Source of the DNA: Gammaproteobacteria bacterium UBA7376 | GTDB taxonomy: Bacteria > Pseudomonadota > Gammaproteobacteria > Pseudomonadales > Azotimanducaceae | Assembly: GCA_002470275.1 (NCBI GenBank) | Contig: DKNY01000010.1 | Span: forward strand, 1,198 to 42,656 | Length of the DNA: 41,459 bases | Direction: 5' to 3' | Part shown: piece after piece, positions 25,848 through 34,026 of the stretch | How the letters are laid out: each line of letters opens with the position of its first letter | Position numbering within the stretch: the first letter of the stretch is position 1 | Translations under genes and position numbers: made by a program | The notes under the pieces: model-generated | The model's database searches: none | What the model saw: only the letters and a program-made list of their open reading frames with translations | What the model was told of the DNA's origin: nothing

Positions 25848-26773
25848 GTGCCTGGTGGTCACCGGCTGTAAAATCGTTTCAGCGGAACAAGCACTTGGCC
25901 TATCCTGGGCGTACACGAAGCGAAGGGATAACAATCTTGGCGTCAACTGCTCAACCCAAGGCGAAGCTTAGGGATATTTGGCCTTCGCTGATCAACCAAG
26001 CCGAGGGGCCCCCTCTGGATGAAGCCGGTTTCCATGGGCGCTGGGGGGATCAGGTGGCTGGCGAAACCGATCTTGCCCTCATGGCTGCCCGTGGTGGGGC
26101 CCTGGCCGACCGTCTGGCCTGGGTTTTCATTGCTGGATATCAGAGCGCTCTTCGTCATACCTTCGGGCCGATTTGTTCAGGCTGGATGGCCTATGCCGCA
26201 TCCGAAGACCGAAAGCAGGTCCCCAGGCTTCCTGGCGTTTCCATTGAAAGGGCTGGATCAGATGGGCTGCTATCCGGCAATAAGACCTGGGTTGCCTGCT
26301 ATCGGCACGTTGAGCAAATAATTATTAAGGTGGGGCAGGGGACTAAGGCCCAATATTTCAGCGTGCCTAGGGGTGCACCGGGGCTTACGCTGACAGGGAA
26401 TACAGGTCGATTTCTGGCCGACATGGGTCAGGGGACGGCGAGCCTTCAGCAGGTGCTGGCCGGTTCTCCCCTGGACAGCGCAGAGGTCCACCAATTCAGA
26501 TTGCGCGAGCCCCTCTATATCTATCTGGCCTTTTGTGCGTTTGCTGCGGTTCGGGGCAAAGGCATTGTCTCGCCGGAGCGCTGTTTAGAAACAGCCATCC
26601 CTATAAAGGGTCTGCTGGCTGAGCCGGTGGGTGCGGGGCTGGCGGCCGCAGATGCGGCCGTGCAGTCGCTGCTAGATCAGCTTGCCAGCGAGGCCGCCTT
26701 CCAGAGTGGGCCTGATTGGGAAGCAGATCAGCGTCTGATACGGATGTATTCACCGGGGCTGCAGTCGGGCTGA
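25844..26773 (+). CDS. Short acyl-CoA dehydrogenase-like protein
   Basis: A frame of up to 309 residues. The middle resembles the beta-barrel domain of acyl-CoA dehydrogenases (GLLSGNKTWVACYRHVEQIIIKV, YFSVPRGAPGLTLTG, ADMGQGTASLQQV), and helices flank it, but the usual 380-residue length and the C-terminal four-helix bundle with the catalytic Glu are not seen. The start is unsure: GTG at 25844 overlaps the cfa stop, whereas a TTG at 25937 with GAAGGGA before it would drop an atypical N-terminus of 31 residues (278 residues left). It could be a non-catalytic paralogue or an enzyme acting on the cyclopropane synthase product; I cannot tell. Confidence 0.7.
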   Translation: MSAWWSPAVKSFQRNKHLAYPGRTRSEGITILASTAQPKAKLRDIWPSLINQAEGPPLDEAGFHGRWGDQVAGETDLALMAARGGALADRLAWVFIAGYQSALRHTFGPICSGWMAYAASEDRKQVPRLPGVSIERAGSDGLLSGNKTWVACYRHVEQIIIKVGQGTKAQYFSVPRGAPGLTLTGNTGRFLADMGQGTASLQQVLAGSPLDSAEVHQFRLREPLYIYLAFCAFAAVRGKGIVSPERCLETAIPIKGLLAEPVGAGLAAADAAVQSLLDQLASEAAFQSGPDWEADQRLIRMYSPGLQSG

Positions 26774-26811
26774 CGCGCTCCCCAGGCCCAGGGTCGCGAT
26801 CCTCCACAGCA

Positions 26812-27606
26812 TTAGGAGACGACGACTCCACCATCGCAGGTAATGATATCGCCAACGGTGAACCCACAGGCGCGGGAGCTGAGGAATATGGCCAGTCCTG
26901 CGATGTCTTCTGGCGTGCCAACGCGTCCGCGCGGATTGCCTCGTCCCACAGCATCCCAATCGGTATTTTCCATGTCGCCACCTGCTCCAACGCCCGTGCT
27001 CAGCATATAGGTGGGGAAGGGGCCCGGCGCAATACCGTTCACCAAAATGTTTCGCTTGATGAGGTGGGCGGCGAGTACGCGGGTCAGATGATGGACCGCT
27101 GACTTTGAGGGCCCATAGGAAAAATTCTCAAAAACCGGGGTTTTGATGCCGTCGATGGAGCCCACGTTGACGATATGCGACGGCGTTTCGTGATTGGATT
27201 TGGCCTCAAGTAGCGGCAGTAATTTTTGCGTCAGGAAAAACACGCCTTTTACATTGGTGTCCATGACCTTATCCCAGCCAATCTCAGGGAATTCCTCTAG
27301 CGGCGCGCCCCAGGCGACGCCTGCATTATTGACCAGAATATCTAGGTGAGACTCATGCTGGCTAAAGGCTTCGACAAAGGCCTCGATGCCCTCAATTTTT
27401 GACATATCAGCGGGCAGGGAGATGCACTCACCGCCATAGTTCTCCATCAGCCTTGCGGCGGTAGCGTCGCATACGTCAGCCTTTCTTGAGCTGATGTAGA
27501 CCTTGGCCCCATTCGACAGGTAGCCTGCCGCAATCATTTCGCCAATGCCCCGTGAACCTCCGGTGACAATGGCTACCTTTCCCGCTACGGAAAATAAATC
27601 CTTCAT
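26812..27606 (-). CDS. Short-chain dehydrogenase/reductase (SDR)
   Basis: A 264-residue classical SDR: NAD(P)-binding TGGSRGIG at 15-22, NNAGVAWG near 93-100, and the catalytic Ser 150, Tyr 164 and Lys 168 (YGPSK). The C-terminus (FTVGDIITCDGGVVVS) is the usual end strand. AGGAGAGACATAG precedes the ATG. Substrates of this class include 3-ketoacyl thioesters, steroids and sugars. It is divergent from the hotdog-fold gene, with which it could share a pathway, since 3-hydroxyacyl dehydration and reduction often pair. Confidence 0.92.
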   Translation of the reverse strand: MKDLFSVAGKVAIVTGGSRGIGEMIAAGYLSNGAKVYISSRKADVCDATAARLMENYGGECISLPADMSKIEGIEAFVEAFSQHESHLDILVNNAGVAWGAPLEEFPEIGWDKVMDTNVKGVFFLTQKLLPLLEAKSNHETPSHIVNVGSIDGIKTPVFENFSYGPSKSAVHHLTRVLAAHLIKRNILVNGIAPGPFPTYMLSTGVGAGGDMENTDWDAVGRGNPRGRVGTPEDIAGLAIFLSSRACGFTVGDIITCDGGVVVS

Positions 27607-27738
27607 CTATGTCTCTCCTGCTGGTTGCTGCTCTCTCGTCTGGCCAAGGCCACTTAAATTGCTCATCGGATTTTTCGAAATCTGGCGGTAAGCTTGATCT
27701 CCAGCGCGTATCATACCGAAAACAACAGGGAGAGCAGA

Positions 27739-28683
27739 ATGAGCGAGCTCGATACCAGCAACGCAGCCTTGGTAGGGGAATGGCGCAAGCCACGTCAGAT
27801 GCTTGGCGATCAGGAGTATGACGGTCATCTTTCCATTCACGATGACAAAATGGCGGAGGATCTTGGGTTTTCGGGGGCGCCTATCGAGGGTCCAACGCAC
27901 TTTAGTCAGTTCGTGCCGATGCTGCATGAAGTCTTTGGTGATGTGTGGTTCGAAAGAGGCTGCATCAGCGCCCACTATCAGACCATGGTGGTTGAAGGAG
28001 AGTCCGTGCGCGCCATGGTCGGTGTTCGCGAAGAGGGCGCATCCAGCGTACGCATTGCCGCCGAAAAGGAAGACGGCAGTTCGGTGCTAATCGGCACGGC
28101 ATCCATCGGACCCGATTATGGGGAAACTGAGCTAGAGACGCGCATGGCTCGACTTCGCCCCGCGGATCAGCTGGTGATCTTGAGCGATGTCGAGGTGGGC
28201 CAGCTGGGCGCTGGGAACCCCGAGTCAGCAAGCATGGGGCTGGATCAGAACATGGGCGAGATGTACCCCTTCACGCTGAACCAAAAGCTACAGAAAATTA
28301 CTGAGCAGCATCCCTACTACGGCAGTGATAATCCCTGGGGTAGGCCGGTCATACCGCTAGAGATGATGAGCGTGCTCACTCAGTATACGAGCAAGAGCGC
28401 GGGGTTTCGTTCCCGGGGACCGGCGGTTGGTCTTTTTGCAGGACAGCAAATTAAGCTCATCAAGGGTCCGTTATTCGTTGACCAGGCCTTTCTTCTGGAG
28501 CGTGAGGTCATTGCCCTGAGCGAAAGCCGACGCACAGAATCCCTGTGGATGATGACCCGAGTCTATGATGCTGAAAGCAAGGCGCTGGTTGCAGAGGCCA
28601 TTTTGAATTCGGCGACGCTGAAGGACTCCTATGCGCGTTACGCCGAAGACGCTGCGGCACTTGGCAAAGTGCTTGAGGGCTGA
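27739..28683 (+). CDS. Hotdog-fold MaoC/FAS1-type dehydratase-like protein
   Basis: A 314-residue protein starting at the ATG at 27739 behind GGGAGAG (an in-frame start at 27694 is less likely). Two hotdog-like halves can be seen: an N-terminal one with SIHDDKMAEDLGFSGAPIEG, THFSQFVPML and VVEGESVRAMVGV, and a C-terminal one with RPVIPLEMMSVLTQY and FLLEREVIALSESRRTESLWM. The double-hotdog architecture and APIEG region recall MaoC/FAS1-like enoyl-acyl hydratases, but I cannot confirm the catalytic Asp-His pair, so the activity is inferred only. It is divergent from the SDR. Confidence 0.72.
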   Translation: MSELDTSNAALVGEWRKPRQMLGDQEYDGHLSIHDDKMAEDLGFSGAPIEGPTHFSQFVPMLHEVFGDVWFERGCISAHYQTMVVEGESVRAMVGVREEGASSVRIAAEKEDGSSVLIGTASIGPDYGETELETRMARLRPADQLVILSDVEVGQLGAGNPESASMGLDQNMGEMYPFTLNQKLQKITEQHPYYGSDNPWGRPVIPLEMMSVLTQYTSKSAGFRSRGPAVGLFAGQQIKLIKGPLFVDQAFLLEREVIALSESRRTESLWMMTRVYDAESKALVAEAILNSATLKDSYARYAEDAAALGKVLEG

Positions 28684-28690
28684 CCCATGC

Positions 28691-29041
28691 CTAACCCTGC
28701 TCGACCCCTAACTCGTTTAGGTGGTCGGGCGCGCTGAGAACGATTTCGATCTGCCTTCTGACTCGCCCTGTCGTGTCTATGACCAAGTAGGCACGACGAA
28801 CGGCTGTCCGGGTATTTTTGCGAGACCAGGGTACACGGGACCCAAAAAGCACGGGGATGCCGAAACTGTGCGGCACTGCTTCGCGGCCCTAAAAAACGCG
28901 ACCTCTCCATCCCGCTCGGGGGTGGGGCTTAAGAAACATAGCCTCAAGCCCCTTCCACCAGCGCGAGGTCGTGAACGGGCCGCAGGTGCGGGCACCCACG
29001 ATGGCATCCCTTTGATTCACCAACACGCTCCGTGTTTTTCT
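28691..29041 (-). pseudogene. Possible decayed gene with one in-frame TAG
   Basis: The 493-base gap 28684-29176 has no intact gene. On the minus strand, one frame runs about 115 codons from 29041 to the TAG at 28691-28693, interrupted once by TAG at 28889-28891. The last part (28691-28876) reads like protein: hydrophobic and charged residues alternate in RRAYLVIDTTGRVRRQIEIVL, which resembles the C-terminal strands of AhpC/TSA-type peroxiredoxins (x-R-R-x-Y-x-I-D-x-x-G-x-V-R). The upstream part (GARTCGPFTTSRWW) has no clear match and no start or ribosome binding site. It may be a remnant, or a chance frame in GC-rich DNA. Confidence 0.28.
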
Positions 29042-29108
29042 TCAAAGTGACCCGCTTTCCGCGCCGAATTGAGTGGCTTTCACGCTTCGGTTTCAGCCTG
29101 TCCCCGTG

Positions 29109-29141
29109 CCAGGGAATATCTGCTATAAGTACACGCCCTGG
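29109..29141 (+). promoter_or_regulatory. Extended -10 element inside a CCAGGG/CCCTGG inverted repeat
   Basis: TGCTATAAG at 29121-29129 is an extended -10 box 48 bases before the aldo/keto reductase ATG. It is flanked symmetrically by CCAGGG (29109-29114) and CCCTGG (29136-29141). The repeat could be an operator for a repressor covering the promoter. No good -35 is seen at the right distance, as is acceptable for an extended -10. Confidence 0.4.
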
Positions 29142-29176
29142 AGGTCCTCGGGCGGGTAACAGAAGGAGCAAGAATT

Positions 29177-30205
29177 ATGTTGCAGTCGGTGCAGCTCGGT
29201 CGATCGGGATTGAGGGTTTCGTCTCTCTGTTTGGGCACCATGAACTTTGGCGTGCCTGGGCGAGGTCACCAAGGCGATTGGACGCTAACCCTTGAGGAAG
29301 CGCGGCCCATCTTTAAGGCCGCCATAGATAGCGGGCTCTTCTACTTTGACTGCGCGGACATTTATGGATTGGGTGCATCTGAGGAGGTTGTCGGCGCACT
29401 GCTACGAGAGCTGCTGCCCCGGGACGAGTACGTTTTAGCCACCAAGATTGCCATGCCCATGGGCCGCGGTGCGAACCAATGCGGGCTGTCGCGTAAGCAC
29501 GTGCGCGAGGGCATCGATGCCTGTCTTCGCCGGTTGGGTCACGACTATATTGATCACCTCGTTATTCATCGCCACCCCGCCGGTATTCCGGGTTCTGCCT
29601 CGGCACCGATAGAGGAAACGCTCGAGGCCTTAAACGATGCGGTGAGAGCGGGAAAGGTTATCTATCTCGGAGCCTCTTCAATGTTCGCGTGGCAGTTCGC
29701 TGAACTGCAGCTCACCGCCGCTCAGCATGGCTGGACGCAATTCGTCTCCATGCAAAATCATTACAATCTGGTGTATCGCGAGGAAGAGCGCGAGATGAAT
29801 CCCTACTGCGCGGCGACGGGCGTAGCGCTGACGCCTTGGTCACCCTTGGCTCGAGGAATACTCGCGGGTAGCTATCAGGGTGGCTTCAGCGGAGGTAGCA
29901 CTCACCGATCGCAGGGGCGTGACCGGGCTCGCACGGAGTCGCTATACCAGGGCGATCATGTTTTTCCCGTTGCCGAGCGCGTAATAGAGGTTGCGGCGAA
30001 GTATGAGTGTACGCCGGCTCAAATCGCGGTGGCGTGGCTGATGGGCAAGGATGAAATTACAGCCCCCATCGTAGGCGTCTCTAAGGTTGCTCAGCTTGAG
30101 GAACTTGTCAGGGCTGCGCAAATTCAGCTGGATCCGGAAGACGTTCAATATCTTGAGGCGCTATACCGTCCGGTTGATAATCTCCTGTCTCTGGGCACAT
30201 CTTGA
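29177..30205 (+). CDS. Aldo/keto reductase
   Basis: A 342-residue NADPH-dependent (beta/alpha)8-barrel oxidoreductase. The catalytic tetrad can be placed in YFDCADIYG (Asp and Tyr), EYVLATKIA (Lys) and IDHLVIHRH (His), and the cofactor region in LMGKDEITAPIVGVSKVAQLEE. The style is that of the Mycothiol/YajO-like aldo/keto reductases that reduce aldehydes and ketones. AGAAGGAG lies about 8 bases before the ATG. The TauD-type gene begins 51 bases after its stop in the same direction and probably shares the transcript. Confidence 0.93.
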   Translation: MLQSVQLGRSGLRVSSLCLGTMNFGVPGRGHQGDWTLTLEEARPIFKAAIDSGLFYFDCADIYGLGASEEVVGALLRELLPRDEYVLATKIAMPMGRGANQCGLSRKHVREGIDACLRRLGHDYIDHLVIHRHPAGIPGSASAPIEETLEALNDAVRAGKVIYLGASSMFAWQFAELQLTAAQHGWTQFVSMQNHYNLVYREEEREMNPYCAATGVALTPWSPLARGILAGSYQGGFSGGSTHRSQGRDRARTESLYQGDHVFPVAERVIEVAAKYECTPAQIAVAWLMGKDEITAPIVGVSKVAQLEELVRAAQIQLDPEDVQYLEALYRPVDNLLSLGTS

Positions 30206-30256
30206 CGGCCACGGTGTCTGACTGGCCCCAGGGGACACACCGGATAGGAGGGAAGA

Positions 30257-31105
30257 ATGCAAATCGAGGCCTGTGAGGCAAGTTTAGGGGCCGTAGTATC
30301 TGGCGTTGACCTCAACCACTTAGACAACTCGACTTGGCGCGACGTAGAGACGGCTTGGTACGAATTCGCGGTGCTTATTTTCCCTGGCCAAAACATCTCT
30401 CCGGCCCAGCATATTGCGCTCGGGGAGCGCATTGGACCCATCGAAGTTTTAGCCGGCGACCACAAATCCGTCACCCTCAGCAACCAGCGTGCCGACGGCA
30501 GCATCTTGGATGCGAGCAGTAATCACTTCCAAATTTTACGCGGCAACGAGGGGTGGCATACGGACAGCTCCTATATGCCGGTCTCGGCGCGAGCCTCCAT
30601 TCTGGCTGCAGATGTAGTGCCTGACGCTGGGGGCGAGACTGAATGGGCAGATATGCGTGCCGCCTATGACAGCCTGGATGATGACCTGCAACGGCGGATA
30701 GCGAGCTTAGCCGCCTATCATTCGCTCTACCACTCTCAGGCCAAGATTGGTCATGCCGCCCCCACGGGCTCGAACTATGGATTGGGCGATCAGCCGCCTC
30801 CGCTTCGGCCCCTGGTCAAGGAGCATCCTGTTACCGGGCGCGTTTGTCTGTTTATCGGTCGTCACGCCTACGGCATCCCGGGCTTATCAGAACAGGCATC
30901 CGAGACGCTGCTGGCAACGCTGTTGGAGGCGGCCTGTCAGGCCCCTCGTGTGCTGGTCCATCGCTGGCAGGCAGGAGACGTTGTCATGTGGGATAACCGC
31001 TGCGTGCTGCACAGGGCGAGACCCTATGACTATACGCAGGCACGGGTGCTACGACACGTTCGGGTCAGCGGCGATGCCCGCACAGAAGCTGGCATCGTTG
31101 GCTGA
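30257..31105 (+). CDS. TauD/TfdA-family Fe(II)/2-oxoglutarate dioxygenase
   Basis: A 282-residue dioxygenase with the iron triad His 101, Asp 103 (GWHTDSSY) and His 250 (VLHRARPYD), and Arg 261 or 264 for 2-oxoglutarate. The N-terminal GAVVSGVDLNHLD is typical of the family, which cleaves taurine, sulfonates and phenoxyacetates or hydroxylates other small molecules. AGGAGGGAAGA precedes the ATG. It follows the aldo/keto reductase, and is convergent with the Rieske oxygenase gene over a 22-base gap. The substrate is not readable from sequence. Confidence 0.92.
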   Translation: MQIEACEASLGAVVSGVDLNHLDNSTWRDVETAWYEFAVLIFPGQNISPAQHIALGERIGPIEVLAGDHKSVTLSNQRADGSILDASSNHFQILRGNEGWHTDSSYMPVSARASILAADVVPDAGGETEWADMRAAYDSLDDDLQRRIASLAAYHSLYHSQAKIGHAAPTGSNYGLGDQPPPLRPLVKEHPVTGRVCLFIGRHAYGIPGLSEQASETLLATLLEAACQAPRVLVHRWQAGDVVMWDNRCVLHRARPYDYTQARVLRHVRVSGDARTEAGIVG

Positions 31106-31127
31106 GGCGTCTAGGCTTCAGGTCGGG

Positions 31128-32354
31128 CTAGGTGACCTTCTCGAGGGGTGGTAGGTTGAGCGCCTCGCGGTAGGTATTGTGATAGTGGTGGAGTGCGGGC
31201 TCATTGCGCCCGAAGATAAATTCTTTGATCACCCCGCTTTCAGCAGAACGCTGAGTGGTTTCCCCCATCAGATAATCCTCCTGCTCGATGGTGCTGGTGA
31301 AGATTTCCATGGTCGCTTCCAGGGAGGGCAGCTTTCGTTTCCCATTGTCAAAGTCATAGACGTTATCTGGGCTTGAGACATTATCGCTCTTGCTAGCTTC
31401 GTCGATGATCTCCTGGCTGAAATAGTGGCTGACGCGAGTACGGCAACGCCCGGGATTGGTGGCGTCGGGATAAATCTTGATAAGACTGGACGTATGGCCG
31501 CCGCCGGTTAGCTGGATATTGGGGAAGAGGTAGTAAATCCATCCGGTAGCAGCCTCATAGTGCCAGTCATCCTCCGGGAGCGATTTGAGCTGGTCAATGC
31601 CATGGTTGGCCCACACAAAGCGATGGTTACGACCAAACTCCTCGTAATGCAGGGCATCGCCCTGGAATAACTTACCCAGCGTATCCTTGTGCAAGCGCCC
31701 AAAGTGATAGGTTTCCCCGAAGGTGTCGTTGGCCAGCTTCCAGTTTAGTTTGTTCTCCAACAGGGACTCGCCCACATAGACCAGAGAATCAAAATTCCAG
31801 CCAGCGATTTCATCTCCCAGTTCGCCGAGCAGCGCAACGGGGTCCAGGTGGCCATCTGGCTGAGGATGAACCATCAGTAGGCCATGATGCTCAATGGCAG
31901 GCAGCTCCACCAGTCCATGACAGGACTTGTCAAAATCCCCGAAGTCGTGGGCGCGGGGAATATTGATCAACTCGCCTGAATTGGCATAGGTCCAATGATG
32001 GAACGGGCACATGAATTTGAAGCGTTTGCCGCGCCCCTCTTCGGCGAGTCGAACACCACGATGGCGACAGCTATTGACGAAAGCCCGGAATTCACCCTGC
32101 TTATCCCGGGTAGCCAAAACCGGAACCCCAAAGTCGTCCACGGTGATATAGGCGCCAGGTTCAGGTAGGGCGCCGCTGAGGCCAATAACCTGGGGGTGTT
32201 CCTTAAAAAAACGTTCCCACTCCAGCTCGGCGAGCTCCTTGTCGGCGTAGGCCTTTGCCGGGTTGCGGTACTGGACGCCTGCATCGATGTTGACCTTCTC
32301 GTCCAGCTGTCTCATCAATTCCTTGATGATCGTGATCTGTTTTTTTCTTTGCAT
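31128..32354 (-). CDS. Rieske-type ring-hydroxylating oxygenase, catalytic subunit
   Basis: Starting at the ATG at 32354, 408 residues. The Rieske [2Fe-2S] ligands are Cys 96, His 98, Cys 116 and His 119 (CRHRG and CPFHHW). The mononuclear iron site lies in ANDTFGETYHFGRLH, with the two histidines, and a later Asp-rich segment. The frame could open at 32384. No ferredoxin, reductase or beta subunit gene is next to it, so electrons must come from elsewhere. It ends a minus-strand trio: hydratase, M50-like protein, oxygenase, with gaps of 34 and 45 bases. Related enzymes attack aromatic acids, carnitine, betaines and sterols. Confidence 0.92.
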   Translation of the reverse strand: MQRKKQITIIKELMRQLDEKVNIDAGVQYRNPAKAYADKELAELEWERFFKEHPQVIGLSGALPEPGAYITVDDFGVPVLATRDKQGEFRAFVNSCRHRGVRLAEEGRGKRFKFMCPFHHWTYANSGELINIPRAHDFGDFDKSCHGLVELPAIEHHGLLMVHPQPDGHLDPVALLGELGDEIAGWNFDSLVYVGESLLENKLNWKLANDTFGETYHFGRLHKDTLGKLFQGDALHYEEFGRNHRFVWANHGIDQLKSLPEDDWHYEAATGWIYYLFPNIQLTGGGHTSSLIKIYPDATNPGRCRTRVSHYFSQEIIDEASKSDNVSSPDNVYDFDNGKRKLPSLEATMEIFTSTIEQEDYLMGETTQRSAESGVIKEFIFGRNEPALHHYHNTYREALNLPPLEKVT

Positions 32355-32399
32355 AGCCGTTCTCGTATCTGTGACTGAGCGCAACGATTGAGTTTGGGT

Positions 32400-33011
32400 T
32401 CAGCTCATGACCGCCAAAAGCAGTACCCCGCCCAGTGTGCCAACGAAGGCCGCTTGTTGAAAGTGCCGGGGCGTCAGCTTCTTAAGCATTTCCAGCGGGT
32501 CCGTGCCAGTCAAGGTTTGGCGCAAAATGCCGGTCTCGATAACCGTCGCAAAGAGGATGAAACCCAGAACAGCACTGACCAAGGTGACCTGTCCGAGGCT
32601 ATCAAAGGGCAGTGCCAGAACCAGCAGCAGCAACAGCGCCCAATGCATAATCCATCCGCCAAAGCTCATGCTGTGAAACTGACGTTGGTCGTTGGCCTTG
32701 AAGTCGAAATTGAAGCGAAAGAACGAAAAGCCCGTGGGCTGTATGCGCGTCGTTTGTGCTCGGGAAACCCTTGCTCCGAGGTAGTGGCCCCATTCATGAA
32801 ACAGCGCGCCGAGGACATAGCCAGCAAAAATGGCGTTGGCCATGCTAACGGCTAGGGCTAGACCAATGCCCGAGATCAGGTACCAGGTGTCCGCCGCAGC
32901 CCAAATGGAAATGCTGGCTAACGCTGTCGCCAAATCCCTTGCTAAGAGCGGGAATAGGCCAGGTTGTTGCGCTGGGGCGCTGGACTGGCTTGAGGTATTA
33001 CTATGCTGCAT
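32400..33011 (-). CDS. Membrane protein with HEWGH motif, M50 peptidase-like
   Basis: A 203-residue protein with four hydrophobic segments (about 45-72, 120-140, 142-165 and 185-203). The second begins with HEWGH at 72-76, an HExxH zinc motif at the start of a membrane helix, as in M50 site-2-type proteases. The NxxPxPxLDG ligand motif of classical S2P enzymes is not visible, so activity is unproven. AGGA lies 11 bases before the ATG. It sits between the hydratase-like gene and the Rieske oxygenase gene in one apparent operon, an unexpected partner for both. Confidence 0.75.
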   Translation of the reverse strand: MQHSNTSSQSSAPAQQPGLFPLLARDLATALASISIWAAADTWYLISGIGLALAVSMANAIFAGYVLGALFHEWGHYLGARVSRAQTTRIQPTGFSFFRFNFDFKANDQRQFHSMSFGGWIMHWALLLLLVLALPFDSLGQVTLVSAVLGFILFATVIETGILRQTLTGTDPLEMLKKLTPRHFQQAAFVGTLGGVLLLAVMS

Positions 33012-33045
33012 GGGTCAGGCATTCCTGTTTTTTGAAAATCTTAGG

Positions 33046-33825
33046 CTACCCATCGTCCAAGGTCAGCTCAGCACGACCAAGACCAAGGCTAAAGTCCCCG
33101 AAGAACTGCCCCGGTCGAAAGGGCTCCTTGGCGTAGGCACCTGTAATAACGTGCTGGCCAGGGGTGAGCGCCTGGCCAAAATCATGCAGTCGCCGGGCAA
33201 GGGTCGCCAGAGATGCATAGTGATCGTCCATATGTCCCGCACTGGCAACGGTGTCCAAAATCTGGTCGCCATCTTCGGTAGCGCATCCCAGCGTAACCTC
33301 AAGTTCCGCCAGTTCGCCGTCAAGGGTGTCCGGGGCAATGCCTTCGCCACCGACCACGCCCCAGTTTGACAGGTTGTCGGCAATGCGAAGCCCGGCTGAG
33401 GCGTCTGCAGGTAATCGTTTTTGATTGATCTCGAAGCCTGGGGCCAGAGTCGCCACTGCCGCTCTCGCGCTTTCCCGTGAGGCGTCTTGCCCCAGCCCCT
33501 GGGCCAGGGTGATAAACAGCTCATTTTCTACCCCACCGGTGAACAGGGCGCTGCGAGGTAGCCGGGCTCCGCTTGCAAAGCAGCGGCTCTTGAGGATGAA
33601 GCCAAAAGGCCTGAGCCCCGGTCCAAGGGCGTCTCGCGACGCGCCTGACGTCATGCCAATTTTCCACCCCGCAAGCTCCTCACCCTCATTCAGCCAGCGC
33701 TCGAGCAACTGCAGCTGAAGTCTCTGGCCAGCATCCGGGTCCGGGGTGGGATATTCGAATAGGGGTGCTGGGTCGGTGTCCGGATGTTGGTGGAGGTGCC
33801 AAAGAGCATCCAATAAATTTTGCAT
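33046..33825 (-). CDS. 2-keto-4-pentenoate hydratase-like protein (MhpD/HpcG, FAH fold)
   Basis: A 259-residue protein of the fumarylacetoacetase/MhpD family. Family marks are WKIGMTSGASRDALG near 54-68, the metal-site acid cluster EVTLG and GVENELFITLAQ, FEINQKRLP and the late GAYAKEPFRPGQFFGDF strand. These enzymes hydrate 2-hydroxypenta-2,4-dienoate (the product after meta-cleavage of aromatic rings) to 4-hydroxy-2-oxovalerate. No extradiol dioxygenase or aldolase is adjacent, so the true substrate may differ. GAGAGACC precedes the ATG. It leads the trio with the M50-like and Rieske genes. Confidence 0.88.
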   Translation of the reverse strand: MQNLLDALWHLHQHPDTDPAPLFEYPTPDPDAGQRLQLQLLERWLNEGEELAGWKIGMTSGASRDALGPGLRPFGFILKSRCFASGARLPRSALFTGGVENELFITLAQGLGQDASRESARAAVATLAPGFEINQKRLPADASAGLRIADNLSNWGVVGGEGIAPDTLDGELAELEVTLGCATEDGDQILDTVASAGHMDDHYASLATLARRLHDFGQALTPGQHVITGAYAKEPFRPGQFFGDFSLGLGRAELTLDDG

Positions 33826-34026
33826 GAAAGGTCTCTCGATCTGAAAAAAAGGCTCATACGTCGGACACTCATCTTAGGGCTGGTGGTAAGGAATCACCAT
33901 CTAATTGGGTGAGGTTGGCAAAAGTTTGTGCGCGGGTCGGCGATCTGCGGCCTCTCCCGATACGGTGAATCATGCCGATGATCGTGCGAGTGGCCCTAGG
34001 CCGAGACTAAGTGTGAGGACCAAGAG

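Larger units (their letters stand above)
28684..29176. other. 493-base region without an intact gene
   Basis: Between the hotdog gene and the aldo/keto reductase. It holds the possible minus-strand remnant described at 28691-29041 and the promoter-like repeat at 29109-29141. A CCCCTAACTCGTTTAGGTGG stretch near 28705-28724 is next to the end of the remnant. No tRNA fold or insertion-sequence end is seen. Confidence 0.4.

Noticed and set aside
28721..29050. Plus-strand frame of 109 codons in the 493-base gap
   Set aside because: Composition is irregular and repeats none of the codon style of neighbouring genes; no start signal. It overlaps the more protein-like minus-strand frame.
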